64,000 nt of DNA from JBBSBL01 sp046330255. GTDB taxonomy: Bacteria; Actinomycetota; Thermoleophilia; Solirubrobacterales; Solirubrobacteraceae. Where the stretch lies: assembly GCA_046330255.1 (NCBI GenBank), contig JAXLTC010000001.1, positions 868,001 to 932,000 on the forward strand, written 5' to 3'. Position 1 is the stretch's first letter. Each line of letters begins with the position of its first letter. The notes under the pieces were generated by a model. The model did not search any database. It was given only the letters and a program-made list of their open reading frames with translations, and was not told the origin of the DNA. The position numbers and the translations under genes are program-made. This document shows, one piece after another, positions 49,851 to 57,475 of this stretch.

Positions 49851-50942
49851 GTGCCGGTCGCCCTGCTCACCAACGTGCTGGCGGGCTACCGGATCCCCCT
49901 CTACCGGCGTCTCGCCGAGCGCTGCGACGTCGAGGTCCTCTGCTTCGGGGCGGGCGCGCGCTACGTGCCGTCGTGGTTCTCGGACCTCGAGGCGCAGATC
50001 GCCGCCGCCCCGTTCCCCGCGCGCGCGATCGCCTCCCCGCGCGAGGCGTTCGCGGCGGGCCGCTCGCACTCCGCGGTGATCGCGCCCGTCGCGGGCGGCA
50101 CGATGCTGCCCGCCGCCTACTCCGGCGCGCGGCGCGCCGGGGTGCCGTTCGTGCTCTGGGCCTCGATCTGGGCGCGGCCGCGGACCCGCCGCAACGACCT
50201 GGCCTGGCCGCTGGTCCGCCGCATCCACCGCCGCGCCGACGCGGTGGTGGCCTACGGCGAGCACGTGCGTCGCTTCGTGCGCTCGATCCGCGGACGAGAC
50301 GACGACGTGCTGGTCGCGCCGCAGTGCGTCGAGACCGACCTCTTCGGTCGCGAGGTCGCCCGCGCCGAGGTCGCCGCGCTGCGCGAGCGGCACGGGCTCG
50401 GCGACGGGCCGCTGGTCCTGTACGCCGGGCGCCTCGTTCCCGAGAAGGGGGTGGAGGTCCTGCTCGACGCGTGGCGCGGCGCGCGGCGGCCGGCGGCGAC
50501 GCTCGTGCTTGCCGGCGAGGGGCCGCTCGCCGCGCCCGCCGGCGGCACTCCGGGCGCGCGGGTGCTCGGGCCGCTGCCGCGCAAGGATCTCGCGGCGCTC
50601 TACGCGGCGAGCGCCGCCGTGGCCGTCCCCTCGCTGACCACGCCCGCCTTCCTGGAGCCCTGGGGCCTCGTCTGCAACGAGGCGATGCTGCAGGCGCGTC
50701 CCGTCGTGGCGACGCCCGCCGTCGGCGCGGTCGCGGGCGGGCTGGTGCGCCACGGGGAGACCGGGCTCGTGGTGCCCGAGCGGCGCCCCGACGCGCTGGC
50801 CGACGCGCTCGCCGGCCTGCTCGCGGCGCCCGCCGAGCGCAAGCGCCTCGGCGCCGCCGGCCGCGACGCGGCGCGCGCGCTCACCTACGACGGCGCCGCG
50901 GACGCGTTCGCCTCGGCGCTGCGGGTCGCCGGCGCCCGCTGA
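49851..50942 (+). CDS. Glycosyltransferase (GT4-like)
   Basis: A 363-residue GT-B enzyme starting GTG with VALLTNVLAGYRIPLYRRLAERCDVEVLCFG. The C-domain has LVLYAGRLVPEKGVEVLLDAWRG, AGEGPLAAPAGG, LPRKDLAALYAASAAVAVPS and EPWGLVCNEAMLQARPVVATPAVGAVAGG. The donor-site Glu pair is present. It is divergent from another GT4 enzyme; together they likely act in one surface glycan pathway. No polymerase or flippase gene is adjacent, so the product cannot be named. Confidence 0.92.
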   Translation: MPVALLTNVLAGYRIPLYRRLAERCDVEVLCFGAGARYVPSWFSDLEAQIAAAPFPARAIASPREAFAAGRSHSAVIAPVAGGTMLPAAYSGARRAGVPFVLWASIWARPRTRRNDLAWPLVRRIHRRADAVVAYGEHVRRFVRSIRGRDDDVLVAPQCVETDLFGREVARAEVAALRERHGLGDGPLVLYAGRLVPEKGVEVLLDAWRGARRPAATLVLAGEGPLAAPAGGTPGARVLGPLPRKDLAALYAASAAVAVPSLTTPAFLEPWGLVCNEAMLQARPVVATPAVGAVAGGLVRHGETGLVVPERRPDALADALAGLLAAPAERKRLGAAGRDAARALTYDGAADAFASALRVAGAR

Positions 50943-50964
50943 GCGGCAGCCAGGCCCGGGGCCG

Positions 50965-51240
50965 TCAGTCGCCGATCGAGAACAGGGCCTCGAGGTCGTG
51001 GCGCGAGAAGACCTCGAACGCGAGCATCGTCTGCGTGCGTACGACGCCGGGCAGCCTCACGATGTCGTGGCTGACCACGCCCGCGAGCTGCTCGGGCTCG
51101 TGCACGCGGACGATCGCGACGAAGTCCCACTCGCCCGTCACCGAGTAGGCCTCGGCGACGCCCTCGACGCCGGCGAGCGCTCCGCCGAGCGTCTCGAGCG
51201 CGCCGCGCTCCGCCTGCACGAGCACGAGCGCGTGGGTCAT
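50965..51240 (-). CDS. Stand-alone Lrp/AsnC ligand-binding (RAM) domain protein
   Basis: A 91-residue protein that is only the effector domain of Lrp/AsnC regulators: HALVLVQAERGALETLGGALAGVEGVAEAYSVTGEWDFVAIVRVHEPEQLAGVVSHDIVRLPGVVRTQTMLAFEVFS. It has no DNA-binding helix-turn-helix. Such small RAM proteins form oligomers and bind amino acids; some act as modulators of full-length Lrp. The gene overlaps the upstream UPF0173 hydrolase gene by 4 nt, so the two are coupled. Confidence 0.9.
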   Translation of the reverse strand: MTHALVLVQAERGALETLGGALAGVEGVAEAYSVTGEWDFVAIVRVHEPEQLAGVVSHDIVRLPGVVRTQTMLAFEVFSRHDLEALFSIGD

Positions 51241-51914
51241 CGGACCGCGTGGGTCTCGCCCGGCGCGAGGATCACCACCCCGGCGTGGCCCGCTCCCTCC
51301 ACGTCGGCCTTGAACGCCTGCGCGTCGGTCTCGATCGGCGGGAACGTGTCGTAGTGGATCGGGATCACCGTGTCCGCTCCGACCAGGCGCGTGGCCTCCA
51401 CCGCGTCGAAGCGGTCCATCGTGTAGTGGCCGCCGATCGGGACGAGCGCGACGTCGATGCGCGCGCCGTGCCCGACGAGCTTCAGGTCGGAGAAGAGCGC
51501 GGTGTCGCCCAGGTGGTAGACCGTCTTGCCGCCGATCTCGATCAGCAGCCCGGCGGGCGTGTTCACCGTCCCCTTGGGGGTCGTCGAGGTGTGCCAGGCC
51601 GGGACGAGCTTCGCCGAGCCCCAGTCGAAGCGCACGGTGCCGCCGAGGTTCGGGTCGAGCGTCTGCACGCCGTCCTGCGCGATCTCGCCGGCCAGCTCGA
51701 CGATCGCGACGACCGGAGCCCCGGTGCGCTTCGCGATCGCGACCGTGTCGCCGATGTGGTCGGCGTGACCGTGCGTGAGCAGGATCGTGGTCGCGTCGAC
51801 CTCGTCGGCGGTCGCGGCCGCCTTCGGGTTGCCGGTCAGGAACGGGTCGACCAGCACAGTCGTGCCGCCGTCCTTCAGGGCGAACGCCGCGTGGCCGAGG
51901 AATTGGATCTCCAT
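51237..51914 (-). CDS. UPF0173 metal-dependent hydrolase (beta-lactamase fold)
   Basis: A 225-residue protein beginning MEIQFLGHAAFALKDGGTTVLVDPFL. The metal motif THGHADHIGD, then HTSTTPKGTVNTPAGLLIE, HLGDTALFSDLKLVG and IPIHYDTFPPI give the UPF0173 set. The physiological substrate is unknown. CAGGAGACC precedes the ATG. It lies in an operon between a small unknown gene 6 bp upstream and the Lrp-like gene. Confidence 0.92.
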   Translation of the reverse strand: MEIQFLGHAAFALKDGGTTVLVDPFLTGNPKAAATADEVDATTILLTHGHADHIGDTVAIAKRTGAPVVAIVELAGEIAQDGVQTLDPNLGGTVRFDWGSAKLVPAWHTSTTPKGTVNTPAGLLIEIGGKTVYHLGDTALFSDLKLVGHGARIDVALVPIGGHYTMDRFDAVEATRLVGADTVIPIHYDTFPPIETDAQAFKADVEGAGHAGVVILAPGETHAVR

Positions 51915-51920
51915 GTCGTC

Positions 51921-52250
51921 TCAGGTCTCCTGTTCGGGATGGTCGAGCTCGCGGGCCAGCTCGAGGCCGACGGCCACGCCGACGAGCATGCCGAGCCGCG
52001 TCTCCTCGGCCACGAGCGCGCTCACCGCGCGCCCGCGCTCCTCGGGGGGCTCGGCCCCGGCCGCTTCGCGGACTGCCTGCTCATGCGCGGGGCCGAACCA
52101 GCCGCCGTCGTCGAGAGCCTCGCCCAGCACGCGCTCCAGCCGCGGCGCGCTGCGGGCGACGAGGTCCTGGGCGGAGCGCAACCGCCCGGGCTGCGAGAGC
52201 GCCGCGATCGCGGCCTCCACCTCGGAGTCGCTGAACTCCCGCGCTGGCAC
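51921..52250 (-). CDS. Small helical protein of unknown function
   Basis: A 109-residue acidic, alpha-helical protein (REFSDSEVEAAIAALSQPGRLRSAQDLVARSAPRLERVLGEALDDGGWFG) with no membrane segment. The C-terminal stretch VSALVAEETRLGMLVGVAVGLELAREL is a conserved-looking amphipathic helix. The GTG lies eight bases after a TATGAT -10 box, strongly indicating a leaderless message. It heads the operon with the UPF0173 and Lrp-like genes. I do not recognise its family. Confidence 0.7.
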   Translation of the reverse strand: MPAREFSDSEVEAAIAALSQPGRLRSAQDLVARSAPRLERVLGEALDDGGWFGPAHEQAVREAAGAEPPEERGRAVSALVAEETRLGMLVGVAVGLELARELDHPEQET

Positions 52251-52258
52251 CGCCGGGG

Positions 52259-52264
52259 ATCATA
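52259..52264 (-). promoter_or_regulatory. -10 box of UPF0173 operon, leaderless
   Basis: TATGAT on the reverse strand is one base from the sigma-70 consensus and ends eight bases before the GTG. Confidence 0.55.
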
Positions 52265-52292
52265 GGCGCGTGCGGCGCCCGGCCCGCGCTGC

Positions 52293-53057
52293 TCAGGCGG
52301 GGCGGCGCGCGGAGAGCCCGAGCCCCGCCACGACCCCGGCGAGCAGGCCGGTGACGCCCGCCACGGCGCTGGCCTCATCGTCGACGACCGGCAGGAGCAT
52401 CAGCACGATGAGCACGACCGCGACGCCCAGGAGGTCGCCCTCCACCTCGCGCCCGCGCCGGAGGTCGCGGACGTCCGGGACGGCCCAGGCCGCGGTCAGG
52501 GCGAGCGCGATCCCGTTGCCGCCGAGCGCGAGCGGGATGGTCGCGGTCGCGAGCTCCACGGCCATGCCGCCCGCGCCCGCGACCAGGGCGAGCAGCCCCA
52601 CCGCCAGCGGCCCGTGGCGGCGCTCCAGCAGCCAGCCGAAGACCCCGATCGCCAGCAGCGCCGCGAACGCATAGCCCCAGTTGGCGTAGGTCAAGGGCGC
52701 CGTGACCAGGCGCCACCACTCGCCGTCGAGCGGGCCCACGATCGCGACCTTCGAGAGCCGCACGACACCGCCGCGAACGAGCACGGACAGCACGACGCCC
52801 GCTCCGACCAGCCCGATCGTGACCCATGGCCGGGCATCGGGACGGATCCCCGGGATCTCGCCGCGTCGCAGGCGGGGCAGGGCGGGCACCCGCGGCCGCG
52901 CGCGGCGCGGCCGTGCGGCCGGCTTGCCGCCCCGCTCCAGCTTCGGCGCGCGCTTGCGCAAGCGGCTGCCGCAGTACGGGCACTCGGTGATGTAGGGGCT
53001 GACCTCTGCGCCGCAGCTCTTGCAGACGACGAACAGGTCGGGCCCGCCGGTGCTCAC
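52293..53057 (-). CDS. Zinc-ribbon rhomboid-like membrane protein, probably inactive
   Basis: A 254-residue protein. Residues 10-35 form a zinc ribbon, CKSCGAEVSPYITECPYCGSRL. A basic linker follows, then about six membrane helices in rhomboid order (WVTIGLVGAGVVLSVLV, GEWWRLVTAPLTYANWGYAFAALLAIGVFGWLLERR). The nucleophile motif GxSG reads GGNG (in LALGGNGIALA), and the last helix has SAVAGVTGLLAG where the active His should be. Both dyad residues seem lost, so it is likely a rhomboid pseudoprotease that binds membrane clients. GTG start, leaderless -10 box. Confidence 0.78.
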   Translation of the reverse strand: MSTGGPDLFVVCKSCGAEVSPYITECPYCGSRLRKRAPKLERGGKPAARPRRARPRVPALPRLRRGEIPGIRPDARPWVTIGLVGAGVVLSVLVRGGVVRLSKVAIVGPLDGEWWRLVTAPLTYANWGYAFAALLAIGVFGWLLERRHGPLAVGLLALVAGAGGMAVELATATIPLALGGNGIALALTAAWAVPDVRDLRRGREVEGDLLGVAVVLIVLMLLPVVDDEASAVAGVTGLLAGVVAGLGLSARRPA

Positions 53058-53063
53058 GTCCCG

Positions 53064-53069
53064 ATCGTA
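53064..53069 (-). promoter_or_regulatory. -10 box of rhomboid-like gene, leaderless
   Basis: TACGAT on the reverse strand ends six bases before the GTG. Confidence 0.45.
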
Positions 53070-53102
53070 GCTAGTCGCCGCGGGCGCCTCGGCGCCTGCC
53101 GC

Positions 53103-54203
53103 TCAGACCGCGGTGGCCTCGACGATCTCGCGCACGACCTCGCGCAGATCGTGGTTGGCCTCGTAGACCACCACCTGCCTGGCCGCGCCGTTGCCGCGCT
53201 CGAGCAGGTCCTCGATCCCGGCCAGCGAGTCCACCGCGCCCAGGTCCTGCGCGTGCTCGCGCACCCGGTCGAGCACGCGGCGGGCGAGCTCGCGCGTGGC
53301 GACCCGGCTCTGGTCGGGAAGGTCCACGAGCTGCCCGTCGAGGCCGTGGCGCGCGGCGAGCCACTTGTTCTCGTCGAGCATCTCGTACGGGTAGTCGCTG
53401 AGCGCGGAGCCCGCGTCGAAGTGCTCGGCGAGCTCCTTGACCATCGCCTGCACCAGCGCCGCGAGCGCGATCGTGTGCTCGACGCGCGTCTGGCCGTCCA
53501 TGCAGCGGACCTCCACGGTCCCGAGCCGCGGATGGGGTCGCACGTCGTACCAGAGGTAGGTGTAGTCCTCGATCACCCGCGAGTGGACCATGAACTCGAT
53601 CCGCCGCGCGTAGTCCGCCCAGTCCGCGTAGGTGGGCGGGATCCCGACGCGCGGGAGGGCGCGGAAGATCGGCGTGCGCGTCGAGGCCAATCCGCTGGCG
53701 TCGCCGCGCCAGAACGGCGAGTTGGCTGACAGCGCGAGCAGCAGCGGGACGTGGACGCGCATGCCGTTGGCGACGTGGATCGCCTTCTCGGGATCGTCGA
53801 TCCCGACGTGCACGTGGATGCCGAAGAGCAGCTCCTGCCGCGCGACGAAGCGAAGGTCGCTGATCAGGTCGCGGTAGCGCGACCGCGCGACGATCCGCTG
53901 GTCCTCCCACATCGCGAACGGATGGGTGCCGGCCGAGCCGATCGCCATGCCCTGGCCGCCCGCCGTGGCGCGTACGGCGCTGCGCAACCCGCGCAGCTGA
54001 TCGGCTGCCTCCCCGATGTCGCCGCAGGGCGCCGTGGCGATCTCCAGGACCGACTCCATCAGCTCCGGCTTGACCTCACCGACCGGCGGGTCGACGAGCA
54101 TCGACTCGATCGCGTTGGCGAGGTCGAGCGTCTCCGCGTCGAGGATCATCAGCTCCTCCTCGACGCCGAGCGTGAACGCCGGGCCGGTGAAGTTCTCCTC
54201 CAT
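53103..54203 (-). CDS. ybdK: Carboxylate-amine/glutamate-cysteine ligase, YbdK type
   Basis: A 366-residue GCS2-family enzyme. The opening FTLGVEEELMILDAETLDLAN, then VKPELMESVLEIATAPCGDIGEA, GSAGTHPFA, GIHVHVGI and LGTVEVRCMDGQTRVEHTIALAALVQAMV are the family pattern. YbdK enzymes ligate glutamate to an amine, with weak gamma-glutamylcysteine synthetase activity in E. coli; in actinobacteria their role is not settled. A TAGGCT box nine bases before the ATG suggests leaderless expression. Divergent from the aldolase gene. Confidence 0.92.
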   Translation of the reverse strand: MEENFTGPAFTLGVEEELMILDAETLDLANAIESMLVDPPVGEVKPELMESVLEIATAPCGDIGEAADQLRGLRSAVRATAGGQGMAIGSAGTHPFAMWEDQRIVARSRYRDLISDLRFVARQELLFGIHVHVGIDDPEKAIHVANGMRVHVPLLLALSANSPFWRGDASGLASTRTPIFRALPRVGIPPTYADWADYARRIEFMVHSRVIEDYTYLWYDVRPHPRLGTVEVRCMDGQTRVEHTIALAALVQAMVKELAEHFDAGSALSDYPYEMLDENKWLAARHGLDGQLVDLPDQSRVATRELARRVLDRVREHAQDLGAVDSLAGIEDLLERGNGAARQVVVYEANHDLREVVREIVEATAV

Positions 54204-54212
54204 GCGCGCGGA

Positions 54213-54218
54213 AGCCTA
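54213..54218 (-). promoter_or_regulatory. -10 box of ybdK, probably leaderless
   Basis: TAGGCT on the reverse strand ends nine bases before the ATG. Confidence 0.43.
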
Positions 54219-54269
54219 GATGGCGGGTATGAACGAGGACGCCCGCGGCGCGGGGCGGGGCATCCGGCG

Positions 54270-54275
54270 TAGACT
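54270..54275 (+). promoter_or_regulatory. -10 box of the aldolase gene, with leader
   Basis: TAGACT lies 43 bases before the ATG, and GGGAGC 8 bp before the ATG can serve as ribosome site, so unlike its neighbours this gene has a leader. Confidence 0.4.
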
Positions 54276-54318
54276 TGGAGCCAGGAATCACGATCGACGA
54301 AACCGGGAGCACGCTGAC

Positions 54319-55407
<1,089 letters not shown>

Positions 55408-55506
55408 GCGGCCGTACCGCGCCGCGCCGGCCACATACGGTCACGGCGTCGCGCAGCGACAGCGGCGGGACTCGCGCGCCGCGCGGGTCGGTCGGGCCGC
55501 GGCGCC

Positions 55507-55512
55507 TACGCT
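55507..55512 (+). promoter_or_regulatory. -10 box of thermonuclease gene, leaderless
   Basis: TACGCT ends eight bases before the GTG. Confidence 0.42.
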
Positions 55513-55520
55513 GGCGGCCC

Positions 55521-56042
55521 GTGAGACTCCCGACCGCACTCGCCTTCCTCGGCCTCGCCGCCTCGCTCGCGGGCGCCGGCTGCGCGGACGGTGTCGACGA
55601 CGCGGCGCCCGGGCCCGGCGGGTCGGTCGATGCGCGCGTCGTGCGCGTGGTCGACGGCGACACGGTCGTGGCGAAGCTCGCGGGCGGATCGCGTGAGCGC
55701 GTGCGCTACATCGGCATCGACACGCCCGAGTCGGTCAAGCCGGGAACCCCCGTCCAGTGCTTCGCGGAGGCCGCCTCGCGCCGCAACGAGGCGCTGGTGG
55801 AGGGCCGGCTCGTGGTCCTGCGCCTCGATGCCGAGCGGCGCGACCGCTACGGGCGCCTGCTCGCCTACGTCTATCGCCGTCCCGACGGGCTGTTCGTCAA
55901 CGCCGCGCTGGTCCGCGAGGGCTACGCGGAGACGCTGCGGATCGCGCCGAACACGGCGCACGCGGGCGAGCTTAGCCGTCTGGAGCGCGCCGCCCGCGAG
56001 CGGTCCGCCGGCCTCTGGGGCGCCTGCCCGGAGGCCCCGTGA
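55521..56042 (+). CDS. Secreted thermonuclease (SNase) lipoprotein
   Basis: A 173-residue exported nuclease. The N-terminus LALAFLGLAASLAGAGCADG-like segment carries a lipobox (GAGC). The SNase domain follows: ARVVRVVDGDTVVAKL (metal Asp), RYIGIDTPESVKPGT (catalytic Arg and Asp), VVLRLDAERRDRYGRLLAYVYR and NAALVREGYAETLRI. All active-site residues of staphylococcal nuclease are in place, so Ca-dependent DNA and RNA cleavage outside the cell is expected. GTG start at leaderless spacing. Confidence 0.9.
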   Translation: MRLPTALAFLGLAASLAGAGCADGVDDAAPGPGGSVDARVVRVVDGDTVVAKLAGGSRERVRYIGIDTPESVKPGTPVQCFAEAASRRNEALVEGRLVVLRLDAERRDRYGRLLAYVYRRPDGLFVNAALVREGYAETLRIAPNTAHAGELSRLERAARERSAGLWGACPEAP

Positions 56043-56058
56043 AACCCGCATCCGCTGG

Positions 56059-56064
56059 TAGGGT
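56059..56064 (+). promoter_or_regulatory. -10 box, probably leaderless
   Basis: TAGGGT ends ten bases before the ATG of the small membrane-protein gene. Confidence 0.38.
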
Positions 56065-56074
56065 TCGTTCCCGT

Positions 56075-56314
56075 ATGAGGATGCGCCAGGACCTCGCGAC
56101 GTTCGAGGAAGCCTTCTACGAGGAGATGCAGCTCGAGCGCAACCGCCGCGAGCGGTTGCGCCGTGACGCCGCCGCACGTTCGCGCCGGCGCCAGACCGAG
56201 CGCATCCACAAGGCCGGGACCTTCCGGTTCGTCCTGCTCGTGCTGGCGATCGTCGGCACGGCCGTGGGCGTGACCGTGGCGATGTTCCAGGTCCTCTACA
56301 TCGCCCTGGGCTGA
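56075..56314 (+). CDS. Small membrane protein of unknown function
   Basis: A 79-residue protein. The N-terminal 48 residues are highly charged and helical (FEEAFYEEMQLERNRRERLRRDAAARSRRRQTERIHKAG), probably a cytoplasmic coiled coil. One membrane helix follows (FRFVLLVLAIVGTAVGVTVAMF). I do not recognise the family, but the size and topology are shared by small division- or envelope-associated proteins. An alternative ATG two codons downstream is possible. Its 3' end leads into copy 2 of the dispersed hairpin element. Confidence 0.7.
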   Translation: MRMRQDLATFEEAFYEEMQLERNRRERLRRDAAARSRRRQTERIHKAGTFRFVLLVLAIVGTAVGVTVAMFQVLYIALG

Positions 56315-56344
56315 CGCCTGAGCCGGACTGACCCCGAGGGTCCG

Positions 56345-56418
56345 GCCAACCCATCCCAGGCTACACCCGCAGGACGGGGGCCAGCCGGGATGGGTTTGAT
56401 CCGCGACCGCCGATCCCT
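56345..56418 (+). repeat. Dispersed hairpin element, copy 2
   Basis: A 74-bp copy of the element found after the SARP gene, about 65 of 74 bases identical with no gap (counted by eye). AACCCATCCC pairs with GGGATGGGTT; the A:T pair replaces the G:C of copy 1. The 29-nt loop keeps CCCGCAGGACGGGGG unchanged. GAATAGGACGCC leads directly into the csrA stop codon (on the other strand), as in copy 1 for the SARP gene. It lies between two convergent genes. Confidence 0.8.
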
Positions 56419-56431
56419 CGGAATAGGACGC

Positions 56432-56689
56432 CTAGACGTTCGGGTCCGCGCCGGTGAGCCGGCGCAGCGCGGCGTCGACCTCCTCGCGCGCGTCGGCCTT
56501 CGCGGTGTCGCCCTTGCGGCCGGCCTCCTCGCCGTGGATCTCCACGTAGACCTCCCTGCGGAAGACCGGCACCGAACGGGGCGCCGAGATGCCGATACGG
56601 ACCTTCTCGCCCATGACCGCGAGGACGCTCACCTCGATGTCTTCGCCGATCATGATGCTCTGATTCGACTTTCTCGTCAGGACGAGCAT
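56432..56689 (-). CDS. csrA: CsrA-family carbon storage regulator
   Basis: An 85-residue RNA-binding dimeric regulator. MLVLTRKSNQSIMIGEDIEVSVLAVMGEKVRIGISAPRSVPVFRREVYVEI aligns without gaps to E. coli CsrA over the first 48 residues. It keeps the RNA-contact Leu4, Arg6 and Arg44; position 43 is Phe instead of His. An extra tail of about 25 residues is acidic and Ala-rich. GAGAGG precedes the ATG. No fliW or flagellar gene is in the window, whereas gram-positive csrA usually sits with them. It should bind GGA motifs in mRNA leaders. Confidence 0.93.
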   Translation of the reverse strand: MLVLTRKSNQSIMIGEDIEVSVLAVMGEKVRIGISAPRSVPVFRREVYVEIHGEEAGRKGDTAKADAREEVDAALRRLTGADPNV

Positions 56690-56809
56690 TCGGTGCGCCT
56701 CTCTGGCCGCGGGACCGCGCCACTAAAGCAGGCGAGGTGACGGGGCGCAAGGTACGCCACGAAGCGCCCGCGCGGTCCCGGGGCGAGCCGTTCGCGCGAC
56801 CCCGTTCGC

Positions 56810-56815
56810 TAGTCT
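56810..56815 (+). promoter_or_regulatory. -10 box, leaderless
   Basis: TAGTCT ends eight bases before the GTG of the downstream gene. Confidence 0.42.
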
Positions 56816-56823
56816 CCGCCGCC

Positions 56824-57426
56824 GTGACGCGCCGCTCCCTGCGCCCCCAGCTGAACCAGATCCGCACCTGGGTCCGCCAGGGGCGTACCGACGCGTGGAT
56901 CGCGCACCAGCTCGAGGTGACCGTCCAGCAGATCAGGGGGTTCAAGCGCGAGAACGGTCTGGTCCCGGACGTGAACGGCGAGGCCGGCGGAGATTTCGAC
57001 GACGAGATCGACCTGCGCGCCGAGGACGACGCGCTGATCGCCCGGGAGCTCGAGGCCGAGGCCGAGCGGGCAGCCGCCGAGCCCGCGGAGGAGGAGGAAG
57101 CCGGCGCGGAGGCCGCGGGTGATGAGCCCGCGGGAGACGAGGCCGCGGGTGACGAGGCCGCGGGCGACGACTCCTCGCCGGCCACGCGGCGCCGGCGGCG
57201 CGGACGGCGCGGAGGCCGCGGGCGGCGCGGCGGCGCGCGCTCGACGATCGAGGGGACCTTCGATCACGGTGAGGAGGGCTACGGCCTGTGGCTCGATCCC
57301 GCGGTCAAGGACGACCCCACCTATGCCGAGCACTGGGCGGGCCACCGCCCGATCGAGGTCACGATCGAGGAGGACGAGATCGTGATCCGCCGCGCGGGCG
57401 CCGAGGCCGGCGACGACGGGGACTGA
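56824..57426 (+). CDS. HTH protein with acidic repeats and Arg/Gly-rich segment
   Basis: A 200-residue protein with four zones. Residues 1-45 (SLRPQLNQIRTWVRQGRTDAWIAHQLEVTVQQIRGFKRENGL) form a helix-turn-helix-like unit. Residues 50-120 are strongly acidic, with four AAGDE-type pentapeptides. Residues 123-139 are an RRRRGRRGGRGRRGG segment typical of nucleic-acid binding. The final 60 residues (IEGTFDHGEEGYGLWLDPAVKDDPTYAEHWAGHRPIEVTIEEDEIVIRR) form a small folded domain. An upstream in-frame GTG is open, but the shorter start fits the -10 box. I do not recognise a named family; DNA or RNA binding is likely. Confidence 0.72.
   Translation: MTRRSLRPQLNQIRTWVRQGRTDAWIAHQLEVTVQQIRGFKRENGLVPDVNGEAGGDFDDEIDLRAEDDALIARELEAEAERAAAEPAEEEEAGAEAAGDEPAGDEAAGDEAAGDDSSPATRRRRRGRRGGRGRRGGARSTIEGTFDHGEEGYGLWLDPAVKDDPTYAEHWAGHRPIEVTIEEDEIVIRRAGAEAGDDGD
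57112..57171 (+). repeat. Four tandem 15-bp coding repeats
   Basis: Four back-to-back variants of GCCGCGGGTGACGAG encode AAGDE, PAGDE, AAGDE and AAGDD in the acidic zone of the HTH protein. Near-identity suggests recent slippage, so copy number may vary among strains. Confidence 0.75.
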
Positions 57427-57475
57427 GCGCGCAGGGTCGTCCCCCGCGCGCGCCCGCGCACGGGTCGAGGCGGCG

